Of a DNA stretch of 64,000 nucleotides, positions 55,687 through 63,879 are shown in pieces (within the stretch, counting starts at the first letter, position 1; each line of letters opens with the position of its first letter). The translations under genes and the position numbers were made by a program. The stretch is taken from assembly GCA_020853575.1 (NCBI GenBank), contig JADYYP010000023.1:1-64000 (forward strand). The letters run 5' to 3'. This DNA is from Planctomycetota bacterium (GTDB taxonomy: Bacteria; Planctomycetota; UBA1135; GCA-002686595). The notes below the pieces were generated by a model that was not told the origin of the DNA, searched no databases, and saw only the letters and a list, made by a program, of their open reading frames with translations.

Positions 55687-55741
55687 CCGCGCCCTCCCCG
55701 GGGGCGTGAGAGAGCTCCGCGGGGGTCCCCAAGGAGAGACC

Positions 55742-57394
55742 ATGGCGCGCGAGCAGGACACGCTGACTGTTTTCAAGAACGGTCAACTGATCAAGACGGT
55801 TCCGCTGACGAACGAAGTGACCATCGGCCGGCACCAGTCGGCGATGGTGCAGCTCGAGGACCCGCAGATGTCGCGCGTGCATCTGCGCATCCTCAAGAAC
55901 CAGGAGCGCTACTTCGTCGTCGACAACCGCAGCACCAACGGCACCTTGCACAACGGCAAGCGGCTGGCGCCCGACGCGCCCGAGGAGCTCACGCCGGAGT
56001 CGCTGGTGCACTGCGCGTGCTTCGACCTGCGCTTCCAGTTCTCGCGTCCGAACGTCGGCGCCGAGACCATGCTCAACGCGACGACCTCGGTCTCGCTGGG
56101 CAAGGCCAAGCCCGCCGACTCGACCTTGCCCCCGGCGCCGCCGCCTCCGCCGGTGGTCGAAGCACCGCCGAGTCCGAATCTGCTGCCCTCCGCCCAGGCG
56201 CCCTACTGGACCTCCGGCGAGGCCACGCTGATGGTCGCGGGCATCATCGAGGAGACGCACGACGCCAAGACCTTCCGCTTCGTCTCGAGCAGCCCGGACA
56301 AGCCGCTGTTGTTCTCCTTCAAGCCGGGTCAGTTCATGACCGTCTCGCTCAACGTGGACGGCAAGGACGTCAAGCGCTCCTACACGATCTCGTCGAGCCC
56401 CTCGCGGCCCAACGTGATCGAGATCACGGTCAAGCGCGTTCCGGGCGGCGTGGTGTCGAACCACTTGAACGACAATTTGAAGCTCGGCGACCAGATCAAG
56501 GTGCGTGGGCCGGCGGGCAAGTTCTCGTGCTTCAACTATCCCTCGCGCAAGATCCTGGGGATCGCGGGCGGCTCGGGCATCACGCCGATCATGTCGATGG
56601 CGCGCTGGATCGTCGACACCGCGGCCGACGTCGACTTCACGATGCTGTACTCGGCGCGCACGCCGCGCGACATCATCTTCCGGCGCGAGATCGAGTACCT
56701 GGCGACGCGCCACCCGGGCTTCCGCGTGATCGTCACCGTGTCCGGCGGCGGCTCGGGGCTCGAGCCCTGGTTGTCGCTCTCCGGTCGCATCGACGAGCGC
56801 ATGCTGCGCCTGGCCGCGCCCGACCTCGATGAACGACACGTGTTCATGTGCGGACCGCCGCAGTTCATGGACGCGGTCAAGGACACGCTCAAAGGCATGC
56901 AGTTCCCGATCGAGAAGCTGCACACCGAGAGTTTCGGCGCCGGGCGCGTCGCGGCCGGGACTCCGGTCGCCCCCAAGCCCGCAGCGGCTCCCGCTCCCGC
57001 CGCTCCCGCCGCTCCCGCTCCCGAGCCGCGCAAGCCGGCACCCGGCATCGCACCCGCGGTGTCCGCGGCTCCCGCGCCGCGGCCGTCCGTGCCGCCGCCC
57101 GCCGCTCCGGTCGCCGCCGCCGCGCCCGTGGGCTTCCAGATCGTGTTCAAGAAGTCCGGCAAGAGCGTGCAGGCCGATGGTTCGATCGCGCTGCTCGATC
57201 TCGCGGAGCAGAACGGCATCGACATCGAATACAGCTGCCGTAGCGGCTCGTGCGGCACGTGCCGCACGAAGTGCGCCCCCGGAGGCAAGGTCGACATGGG
57301 CAGCGACTACAGCCTCGACGCCGACGAAGAGCGCCAGGGCTACGTGCTCGCGTGTTGCGCGAAGCCGCGTTCGAACCTGCAGGTCGAGGCCTGA
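55742..57394 (+). CDS. FHA domain - NAD(P)H:ferredoxin reductase - [2Fe-2S] ferredoxin fusion
   Basis: The product is 550 aa; GGAGA 4-6 nt before the ATG sets the start. Domain order: a canonical FHA domain (about 8-100: 'TIGRH', 'SRVH', 'NRSTNGT' phosphothreonine-binding set); a Pro/Ala linker; an oxidoreductase with the FAD motif Arg212-Ser-Tyr-Thr, nucleotide motif GGSGITP (276-282) and 'MCGPPQFM'; a second long Ala/Pro linker (about 400-460); and a plant-type ferredoxin with C499, C504, C507 and C538/C539. It should move electrons from NAD(P)H via FAD to the 2Fe-2S centre, as in Hcp or oxygenase reductases. FHA fusion to such a reductase is unusual. It is the first gene of a five-gene operon; the next starts 3 nt later. 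Confidence 0.92.
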   Translation: MAREQDTLTVFKNGQLIKTVPLTNEVTIGRHQSAMVQLEDPQMSRVHLRILKNQERYFVVDNRSTNGTLHNGKRLAPDAPEELTPESLVHCACFDLRFQFSRPNVGAETMLNATTSVSLGKAKPADSTLPPAPPPPPVVEAPPSPNLLPSAQAPYWTSGEATLMVAGIIEETHDAKTFRFVSSSPDKPLLFSFKPGQFMTVSLNVDGKDVKRSYTISSSPSRPNVIEITVKRVPGGVVSNHLNDNLKLGDQIKVRGPAGKFSCFNYPSRKILGIAGGSGITPIMSMARWIVDTAADVDFTMLYSARTPRDIIFRREIEYLATRHPGFRVIVTVSGGGSGLEPWLSLSGRIDERMLRLAAPDLDERHVFMCGPPQFMDAVKDTLKGMQFPIEKLHTESFGAGRVAAGTPVAPKPAAAPAPAAPAAPAPEPRKPAPGIAPAVSAAPAPRPSVPPPAAPVAAAAPVGFQIVFKKSGKSVQADGSIALLDLAEQNGIDIEYSCRSGSCGTCRTKCAPGGKVDMGSDYSLDADEERQGYVLACCAKPRSNLQVEA

Positions 57395-57397
57395 GCG

Positions 57398-58816
57398 ATG
57401 TTCGTGTTCAAGGTCTGCGACGGCGGAGCGACTCCCGCGGTCGAAGTGCCGGTGACGGCGGAGCTCTTGATCGGACGTTCCGTCGGCGCCGGGCACTGCG
57501 CGCTGACCGATGCCAACGCCGGACGCCAAGCCGCGAAGGTGGTCGCGATCGGCGGACGCTTCCACCTCGAGGACTTGGGCAGCCGCAACCCGACCGTGAT
57601 CCGCGGCGTGGGCAAGCTCTCGAAGGGCGAGCGCATCGAGCTCGTGCGCGGCATGGTGATCGAGATCGGGCGCTCGACGCTCGAGGTCGCTGGCGGGCCC
57701 GACGAGGCGGAGCTCGATCCCGAGCGCACCCTGACCGGCGACGAGCTGGGTTCGGCGACCTTGGTGGCGGGCGCCGGCTTCTCGCCGCGCGACGACAAGA
57801 CCGACCCCGCGGACCTCGGGTTGAGCCCGTCCGCGTCCGATGAAAGCACTTCGCGCCCCACTCGAGGGCGCGCGCCCGCGCCGCCGCCTGCTCCTCCGCC
57901 GCCGCCCCGCGCGCCGGCTGCGCCGCAACGTCCCACGCCGGTTCCGCCGCCAGCGACAGCGCCGGCTCCGCGCACGCCGCCGACGGCTCCGCCGGTGCCC
58001 GCGGCCCAGGCTCGACCTCCGACGGCTCCGCCGCCCTCGAGCGGAACGCTGGCGCCCGCCGTGCGGCCTTCGGCCGAGCCCGAGGCGCAGCCGCAGCTCG
58101 TCGGCAAGGGCACCGTGCAATTCAACGCCAAGGCGGCCGACAAGCTCGCGGTGCTCGGCGCGTTGCGCGGTGCGCGTCCGCGGCTGGTGATCGTCAACGA
58201 CGCGGACCGGCGCATCGTTGGCATCGAGGTGGGCGAGTTCGTCGTGGCGCGCGAGTCGGGCGAGTGCCGTCTGGCGCACCCCGGCGTGTCGCAGCCCCAC
58301 GCCAAGATCACCTTCGTGCCCCAGACCTTGAGCTTCCAGGTCGAGGACATGGGCAGCATGAATCAAACGCTGCTCGGCGCCGTGGCGCTCAATCCGCGCG
58401 TGCCGCAGCCCTTGCAGCCCGAGTCGCTGCTGCGCTTCGGTCCGATCGAGGCCGTGTTCGTGGTGGCGCGCGACTCGAGCAACGAGCCCTTGCCCGAGGC
58501 GCGCTACGCGGCCGCCGTGCAGATCTTGACCGCGGACCAGAGCATCACCGCTCAACAGGCTCAGATCGCCTTGGCCGACGCGGCGGCGTCGAAGGGCGAG
58601 CGCCACGCCGGTGAAGCGCTGATGCTCGCGGGAGCGGTGTCCGCCCGCGCGTGGACGCGTGCGTTCGAGCTGGCGGCGACGCACCGGCCGGGGAGCGCCG
58701 CAGCGGGAGCCGCGAAGTCGAAGAAGGGGCTGGTGATCGCGCTGATCGCGCTGGTCGCGTTGCTCGCGGCGGCCGCCGCCCTGTGGTTCTTCCGCGGAGC
58801 GCTGGGGTTGGGCTGA
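57398..58816 (+). CDS. Tail-anchored double-FHA protein
   Basis: The product is 472 aa. The first FHA-like domain (about 1-98) keeps 'LIGRSVGAG' but has lost the S-x-x-H motif. A roughly 100-residue Pro/Ala linker follows (about 148-240). A second FHA-like domain (about 258-362) keeps 'SQPH' and 'GSMNQT'. A helical stretch and one C-terminal membrane helix (about 446-466, 'LVIALIALVALLAAAAALWFF') end the protein. It would sit on the cytoplasmic face of the membrane as a phosphopeptide-binding scaffold. It shares an operon with the redox genes; the cytochrome b-like gene begins 24 nt later. Confidence 0.88.
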   Translation: MFVFKVCDGGATPAVEVPVTAELLIGRSVGAGHCALTDANAGRQAAKVVAIGGRFHLEDLGSRNPTVIRGVGKLSKGERIELVRGMVIEIGRSTLEVAGGPDEAELDPERTLTGDELGSATLVAGAGFSPRDDKTDPADLGLSPSASDESTSRPTRGRAPAPPPAPPPPPRAPAAPQRPTPVPPPATAPAPRTPPTAPPVPAAQARPPTAPPPSSGTLAPAVRPSAEPEAQPQLVGKGTVQFNAKAADKLAVLGALRGARPRLVIVNDADRRIVGIEVGEFVVARESGECRLAHPGVSQPHAKITFVPQTLSFQVEDMGSMNQTLLGAVALNPRVPQPLQPESLLRFGPIEAVFVVARDSSNEPLPEARYAAAVQILTADQSITAQQAQIALADAAASKGERHAGEALMLAGAVSARAWTRAFELAATHRPGSAAAGAAKSKKGLVIALIALVALLAAAAALWFFRGALGLG

Positions 58817-58840
58817 TCGCCTGCCGCGCGGCTCGCCACG

Positions 58841-59845
58841 ATGAACCTCTCGCTGTTCAAGTCCTGGTACTCGGTCCTGGCGCTGCTCGGCATCGCCGCG
58901 GCGATCGCCTGCAGCCTCGTCGCGGGCGACATCGCCGACGTGCGCTGGTTGCGGCTCGCCACCGGCTGGCTCGCGGGCTCGAGCATGGCGCTCGCGTTGG
59001 GCTACGTGTTGCGCAAGTACATGCACAAGTACGGCTATTCGCCGGAGTTCAAGCTCAAGGTGCCGATCGCGCAGCTCGAGCGTGCCGAAATGCGCCTCAA
59101 CGAGCTGCGCGGCAAGATCCTCACGCGGGCGGTCGCATCGCGCGCCGAGATCACGGCCGAGATCAAGCGCATCCTGAGCGAGGAGCGCGTGCAGCGCGTG
59201 TTGGCGGTCGACGTCAAGCCTGGGCCGAGCGGCGGTGCGGCGTTCGTGCTGGAGGTCAACAAGGCCTTCCTGTTCGGACGCGCCGCGAAGTGGCTGCACC
59301 TGCACCTCTACATCTCGATCGCCTTCGCAGCCTTCGTGCTGGCCCACGGCGGGCGCAGCCTGGGGCTCGACTTCGGCGGAGCGCTGTTCGCGCTCAGCGC
59401 GCTGGTCGTCGTCACCGGCGTGATCGGGATCGCACTGTGGGCGCTCGGACCGACCTGGTTGACACGCCGCGAGCGCGACTTGTCGATCGAGGAGTCGTTC
59501 GTGCTGCACCAGGGCTTCCAGGGCAAGCTGCAGGAGCTGCGCGGCACGCTGGCGGCCGAGCCCGAGCTGGCGGCCTTGCTCGACGACGTGATGCGCTCGG
59601 GCGCAGACGCCCCGGCGCGCACCAAGGCGGCCTTGCAGGCTGCCTCGCAATACCCCGAGGAGCGCCGGAGGATGCTCGAGGATGCTTGCGTGCTCTTCGG
59701 TCAGATGCGCCGCGTCGAGCGCGAGTTCCGCGCGCTGTGGCGCATCCGCCTGACCTTCATGGCCTGGCGCGCGGTGCACATTCCCGCCGCCGTGTTGCTC
59801 TCGGCGGCCGTCCTGGTCCACGTCGTCAGCGTGTTGCGCTACTAG
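58841..59845 (+). CDS. Predicted di-haem b-type membrane cytochrome
   Basis: The product is 334 aa with about five membrane helices (about 11-31, 38-57, 152-171, 176-199, 308-332) and a large cytoplasmic loop between helices 4 and 5. Two helices each carry a His-x13-His pair: His155/His169 (His153 also near) and His313/His327. This spacing is the classic bis-histidine signature for two stacked b haems across a membrane (cytochrome b, ferric reductases). I do not recognise a named family. In context it is the natural membrane electron conduit between the cytoplasmic iron-sulfur partners and the exported cytochrome c; quinone use is possible. The next gene begins 2 nt later. Confidence 0.82.
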   Translation: MNLSLFKSWYSVLALLGIAAAIACSLVAGDIADVRWLRLATGWLAGSSMALALGYVLRKYMHKYGYSPEFKLKVPIAQLERAEMRLNELRGKILTRAVASRAEITAEIKRILSEERVQRVLAVDVKPGPSGGAAFVLEVNKAFLFGRAAKWLHLHLYISIAFAAFVLAHGGRSLGLDFGGALFALSALVVVTGVIGIALWALGPTWLTRRERDLSIEESFVLHQGFQGKLQELRGTLAAEPELAALLDDVMRSGADAPARTKAALQAASQYPEERRRMLEDACVLFGQMRRVEREFRALWRIRLTFMAWRAVHIPAAVLLSAAVLVHVVSVLRY

Positions 59846-59847
59846 CC

Positions 59848-61425
59848 ATGGAACCTTCGCCGCAACCGCCGCCGACCGCGGAGGAGCTCGAGCTCCTGTT
59901 CCAGCTCGAGCTCTTCAAGGACCTTCCCAAGAAGCTGCGCGACGTGCTGGTGCGCTTCCGGCGCTACACGCCGGGCATCGCCGGGACGATCTTCATCCGC
60001 CAAGGCGAGTACACCGAGGATTTCCACTACGTGCTCGCGGGATCGGTCAGCGCCTTCCGCGCCAACGCCGACGGCAAGGTCGAGCTGCTCGAGAGCCTCG
60101 GCCCGCACGAGTGGTTCGGCGAGGTCAGCGCGCTCTCCAATCAGCCGTCGCTCGCGACCTTGAAGGCCGACGTGCCGTGCACGCTGCTGACGATCGACGG
60201 CAGCACGTTTCGCGTGCTCTACAAGGACGTCACCAACGCCAAGTTTCGCGAGCGCATCGACAAGCACTACCGTGAGCGTGCGCTGATCGCGCACATGCGC
60301 ACGATCCCGCTGTTCCGCGCACTGTCCGATTCCGATCTCGCGCGCATCCGGCCCCACGTGCACTTCGAGACCTTCGCCAAGGGCAAGGTGATCGCCGAGC
60401 AGGATGCTCCCGTGTCGCGCGTGTACATGGTGCGCAGTGGAGCCGTCGGTTGCACACGGCGCTTGCGCGACGGCAAGCAGAAGATCGTCGGCTACCACAT
60501 GAACAACTCCTCCTTCGGCGAGCGCGCGCTCGAGAAGGAGCTCGCCACTTGGCCCGGCACGTACACGGCGCTCGCGCCGACCGACGTGCTGAGCATCGAG
60601 AAGGACGCATTCGGCCTGACCTTCGGTTCCGGGAGCGCCGCGCTGAACGCGCTGCAGCAAGCTGCGCTCGAGCTGTTGCGCGCCGACCAGGGACAGGCCG
60701 CCGCGGTGCGCGGGGTCGAGGACGCGGAGCTCTCGCGCATCGCCGGCGACGACCGCATCGAGCAGATGGTGCGGCGCCAATCGGTCAAGGGCGGCGAGGC
60801 GCTGGTGATCGACCTGCAGCGCTGTGTGCGCTGCAACATGTGCGTCGAGACCTGTGTCGCCGTGCACGAGGACCGCGTTCCGCGCTTGTCGAAGAAGGGC
60901 AGCCGCGTGTCGGCCGAGCTCAACCTCGCGACCTCCTGCTACAACTGCGAAATCCCCGAGTGCATGATGGCCTGCGGGTACGGAGCGATCCGGCGCGACG
61001 TCGAGGGCGTGATCCGCTTCGTGTACGACAACTGCGTCGGCTGCGCGTCGTGCGTGTCGGCCTGTCCGTACGGAGTGATCCGCTACACGCCGCCGCCGGG
61101 CGCCGCTCCGGTCGTGCCCAAGGAGAGCTTCCTCGAGCAGATCCCCTGGGTCGGCCAATTCTTCAGGAAGGCCGCCGGCGCCGCGGCGAGCGAGGCGGAG
61201 TCCAAGTCCGCGCCCGTGCTCAGCGCGCGCGGCGAGAAGGTCAACGGCAAGTCGATCAAGTGCGACCTGTGCGCTGGCCTGCCCTTCGAGGGGTGCGTGT
61301 ACAACTGCCCGACGGCCGCGATCTCGCGCCAAAATCCGGCGGCGCTGTTCGAGAGCGAGAGCTCGCGCGCGCGCGTCGTCGACGGCGCGATCCACGACGC
61401 CGTGCACGGAGGTCCGCGTGGCTGA
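59848..61425 (+). CDS. Double cyclic-nucleotide-binding-like protein fused to four [4Fe-4S] motifs
   Basis: The product is 525 aa. Residues about 30-130 and 150-265 are two Crp-like cNMP-binding folds ('FIRQGEYTEDFHYVLAGSVSAF', 'WFGEVSALSNQPSLATL'; 'VIAEQDAPVSRVYMVRSGAVGC', 'SFGERALEKEL'). Both keep FGE, but neither shows the Arg of the cAMP phosphate cassette. No helix-turn-helix follows. Instead, from C326 on, sixteen cysteines form four cluster motifs of DmsB/NrfC/HybA type ('CVRCNMCVETC', 'CYNCEIPECMMAC', 'CVGCASCVSAC', 'CDLCAGLPFEGCVYNC'). It would relay electrons between the ferredoxin/NADH side and the membrane cytochrome, gated by a bound effector. Its 3' end overlaps the next gene by 8 nt. 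Confidence 0.92.
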   Translation: MEPSPQPPPTAEELELLFQLELFKDLPKKLRDVLVRFRRYTPGIAGTIFIRQGEYTEDFHYVLAGSVSAFRANADGKVELLESLGPHEWFGEVSALSNQPSLATLKADVPCTLLTIDGSTFRVLYKDVTNAKFRERIDKHYRERALIAHMRTIPLFRALSDSDLARIRPHVHFETFAKGKVIAEQDAPVSRVYMVRSGAVGCTRRLRDGKQKIVGYHMNNSSFGERALEKELATWPGTYTALAPTDVLSIEKDAFGLTFGSGSAALNALQQAALELLRADQGQAAAVRGVEDAELSRIAGDDRIEQMVRRQSVKGGEALVIDLQRCVRCNMCVETCVAVHEDRVPRLSKKGSRVSAELNLATSCYNCEIPECMMACGYGAIRRDVEGVIRFVYDNCVGCASCVSACPYGVIRYTPPPGAAPVVPKESFLEQIPWVGQFFRKAAGAAASEAESKSAPVLSARGEKVNGKSIKCDLCAGLPFEGCVYNCPTAAISRQNPAALFESESSRARVVDGAIHDAVHGGPRG

Positions 61426-63586
61426 GCACGCCAGCCCCGCGCTGACCTTCCGCGCCGTCTCGCTGCCCGGACGCAAGCCGCGCGGCGAGTGGTTCGGCAA
61501 TTCGATCGACATCGGCACGCGCTCGACCTGCGCGCTGGTGCTGAACGATCCGGTGGTGGCCGAGAAACACTGCGCCTTGCAGGCGCGCGACGGCCGCTTC
61601 TTCCTCGAGGATTCGGGTTCGGTCACGGGCACGTGGCACAACGGCGTCGCGGTGGTCGCGCCGGTCGAGCTCGAGCAAGGCGACCGCATCGTCGTCGGCG
61701 TCTCGCGCCTGACGGTGGCCATCCAACGCGCGAGCGGGGGCGCGGAACTGGAGCTGGTGATCGAGGAGTCGAGCTTCCACTACCGGCGCGCCGGACCGAC
61801 GAACTACCAGGGGCCGCGCGAGAAGTGGGTGCAGAGCGACGCCGACCGCTGGGTGCAGAGCGAGGTGCGCTTCGGCCGCATCCCGGCCGTGCGTGCCTCG
61901 GCCTGGATCGCGGGCCTGCTCGCGTTGCCGCTCGGCGCCTGGACGTTGTTCACGACCAGCGGTCAGCGCACGCTGCAGCCCGAGGCACTGGCCGGAAGTC
62001 ACGCCGCGGCCATCCAGGGTTGCGCGGTGTGTCACTCCGGCGGCGCGACCGGGCGCGTGCAGAGCTGCACGTCGTGCCACGAGCACGCCGACATGCTCGA
62101 CCTCAGTCACCCGTTTTTCCGCGGCGACGACCGCGACCGCGATCTGGTCGAGGACGTCGCCAAGGACGAACGCGCGTGCTTGATGTGCCACGCGATGCAT
62201 CACGACGCGCCGACGCCGGAGCAAGCTCGCGCCTATGCCAAGGCGCGCTTGGGCGAGCCCAGTGGCGAGCACTTGCCGCCGGCGTGCGGCCAGTGCCACG
62301 CGTCCTCGCCCAAGGAAGACATGCAGCGCTCGATGCAACGCATCGCGGCGCTGGCGAGCTCGCGCGCGGGCCAAGCGCGCTCGGTCACGACACGCGAGTA
62401 CCGCTTCGATCGGTTCGCGCACGCCTCGCACCTCGCGCTCGAAGGCATGCAGTGCGCGCTGTGCCACGTCTCGGTGGTGTCCGACCCGGCGGCGAGCGCG
62501 GAAGAGACACCCGAATTCGCCGTCCCGAGCTACGAGTCGTGCAGTGTGTGCCACGTCGCGTCCGCGCCGGCGCCCGAAGCGCGCTTCGCGGCCGTGGTCG
62601 AGCGCTCGCGCAAGTTGCTGAGCGCCAAGTCTCAGATGCTGGCTCTCGACTGGCACGGCTCCGAGGGCGACGGTTGCGTGCAGTGCCACGTGTCCGCCAA
62701 GTCCGCCGAGTTGCGCCAGGTCGAGCGCAAGCTCACGGAGCACGAGTTCAGCTTCCGCTCGCGCAGCCATGCCAAGGAGGCGGCGGCCTTCAGTGGAGCG
62801 CGGCACGAGTGCAATGAGTGCCATCGCGACGCCGCATCGCTCGCCGGTGGCAAGGCGTTGGCGCGCCCGTTCCTGCACGGTGCGCACATCGAGGACCTCA
62901 CGCCGGCGAGCGCGGTGGATGGCGCGCGGATCAGCGCGCAGAGCTGCGCGGTGTGCCACGCGCGGCAGATGCAGTCGACCAGCGTGGCGCAGGCCAGCGC
63001 GGTCGACCTCGAGGGCGGCTGCGCGCAATGCCACCGCTCCGATGCGGCCGGGGACAGCGGCGTGCCGACGGCGCGCGAGACCCGCTCGAGCGTGCGCCGC
63101 GTGGTCGAGTTCCCGCACGCGCGCCACGCCGGAGTCGAGGGCGGCTGCTTCGCGTGCCACGAATTCGATGACGACCCGCTGGCCGTGCCGCGCACCAAGA
63201 CCGATGCCGCGGATTGCAGCGCCTGCCATTCCGCTCACCGGAACATCCAGCGCGGCGCGTGCTCCTACTGCCACGCGAGCGATCCCGATCCGCTGCACGA
63301 CGGCGACGCCGCGCTCTTCCGCGGCGCCTCCTTCACGCGCGACGATTGGCCCAAGGGCCTGCGTTTCTCGCACTTTTCGAGCGGCGACGACGGCCAGGGG
63401 CACAAGTCGATGGTGCTGGCCGAGGCTGGGGACGAGCAGTGCGGCTCGTGCCACGACTTGGCCAACCTGCGCAGCGCGCGACGCGTGCGCGACATCGCCA
63501 TCCCCGGCGCGGGCAGCATGAAGTGCGTCGAGTGCCATGCCTTCAACGGGCACTGGTTCCACTGGCAGCTGCCGAGCGCGAAGTGA
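61418..63586 (+). CDS. FHA-transmembrane-pentadecahaem cytochrome c
   Basis: The product is 722 aa with a GTG start inside the preceding gene. The N-terminal about 110 residues form an FHA-like domain ('IDIGTRSTCALVLNDPVVAEKHCALQ', with 'GSVTGT' in place of the Asn motif). A single membrane helix (about 163-182, 'AWIAGLLALPLGAWTLF') follows. The rest contains fifteen CXXCH haem c motifs, from CAVCH at C202 to CVECH near the C-terminus, with many additional His as distal ligands. The topology is N-in: FHA in the cytoplasm, haems outside. Multihaem chains of this size (compare HmcA) carry electrons to extracellular or periplasmic acceptors. It is the last gene of the operon. Confidence 0.93.
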   Translation: MAEHASPALTFRAVSLPGRKPRGEWFGNSIDIGTRSTCALVLNDPVVAEKHCALQARDGRFFLEDSGSVTGTWHNGVAVVAPVELEQGDRIVVGVSRLTVAIQRASGGAELELVIEESSFHYRRAGPTNYQGPREKWVQSDADRWVQSEVRFGRIPAVRASAWIAGLLALPLGAWTLFTTSGQRTLQPEALAGSHAAAIQGCAVCHSGGATGRVQSCTSCHEHADMLDLSHPFFRGDDRDRDLVEDVAKDERACLMCHAMHHDAPTPEQARAYAKARLGEPSGEHLPPACGQCHASSPKEDMQRSMQRIAALASSRAGQARSVTTREYRFDRFAHASHLALEGMQCALCHVSVVSDPAASAEETPEFAVPSYESCSVCHVASAPAPEARFAAVVERSRKLLSAKSQMLALDWHGSEGDGCVQCHVSAKSAELRQVERKLTEHEFSFRSRSHAKEAAAFSGARHECNECHRDAASLAGGKALARPFLHGAHIEDLTPASAVDGARISAQSCAVCHARQMQSTSVAQASAVDLEGGCAQCHRSDAAGDSGVPTARETRSSVRRVVEFPHARHAGVEGGCFACHEFDDDPLAVPRTKTDAADCSACHSAHRNIQRGACSYCHASDPDPLHDGDAALFRGASFTRDDWPKGLRFSHFSSGDDGQGHKSMVLAEAGDEQCGSCHDLANLRSARRVRDIAIPGAGSMKCVECHAFNGHWFHWQLPSAK

Positions 63587-63596
63587 GCGCCGCGCG

Positions 63597-63875
63597 TCAG
63601 GGGCCCAGCACGAGCTCCAGCGCGTCGTTGATGTGGGTGTGCTGTGGCGCCGCGAAATCGCGGTACGACGCCTGCGGGTTTCCAACATCATCCGCGAGCA
63701 GCGATTGACCGAGCGCGGAGGGTCGCGCGCCGATCCACGCGCGCCAAACGTCGGCGATTGGGCCGTCGCAAGCGCCCGAGCTCTCGCCGGAGGTCAGCAC
63801 CCGCATGCGTTGCGTCGGGGGATTCACACAGCGCAGGCTGCTGTCGCCGGCCGCCCAAGGCAGCGCGGCGCGGCC
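63597..63875 (-). pseudogene. Orphan remnant of the planctomycete C-terminal domain
   Basis: The reading 'LPWAAGDSSLRCVNPPTQRM' to 'DVGNPQASYRDFAAPQHTHI' matches by eye the last about 90 residues of the matrixin's C-terminal domain ('APWAPGSTSYLCLKSPTQRT' ... 'QAWFRDPPAPNTTNLSNGL'). There is no signal peptide, no catalytic part and no proper start; the frame upstream meets a stop at 63966. It lies directly after the stop of the gene entering from the right, in a different frame, so it may be that gene's frameshifted C-terminus or a separate relic. Confidence 0.55.
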
Positions 63876-63879
63876 GCAT

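Noticed and set aside
54776..59821. A 1681-codon leftward open frame across the redox operon
   Set aside because: It is a GC-driven antisense frame made of repetitive Arg/Gly/Leu/Ala text. The opposite strand carries well-defined FHA, reductase and cytochrome genes.
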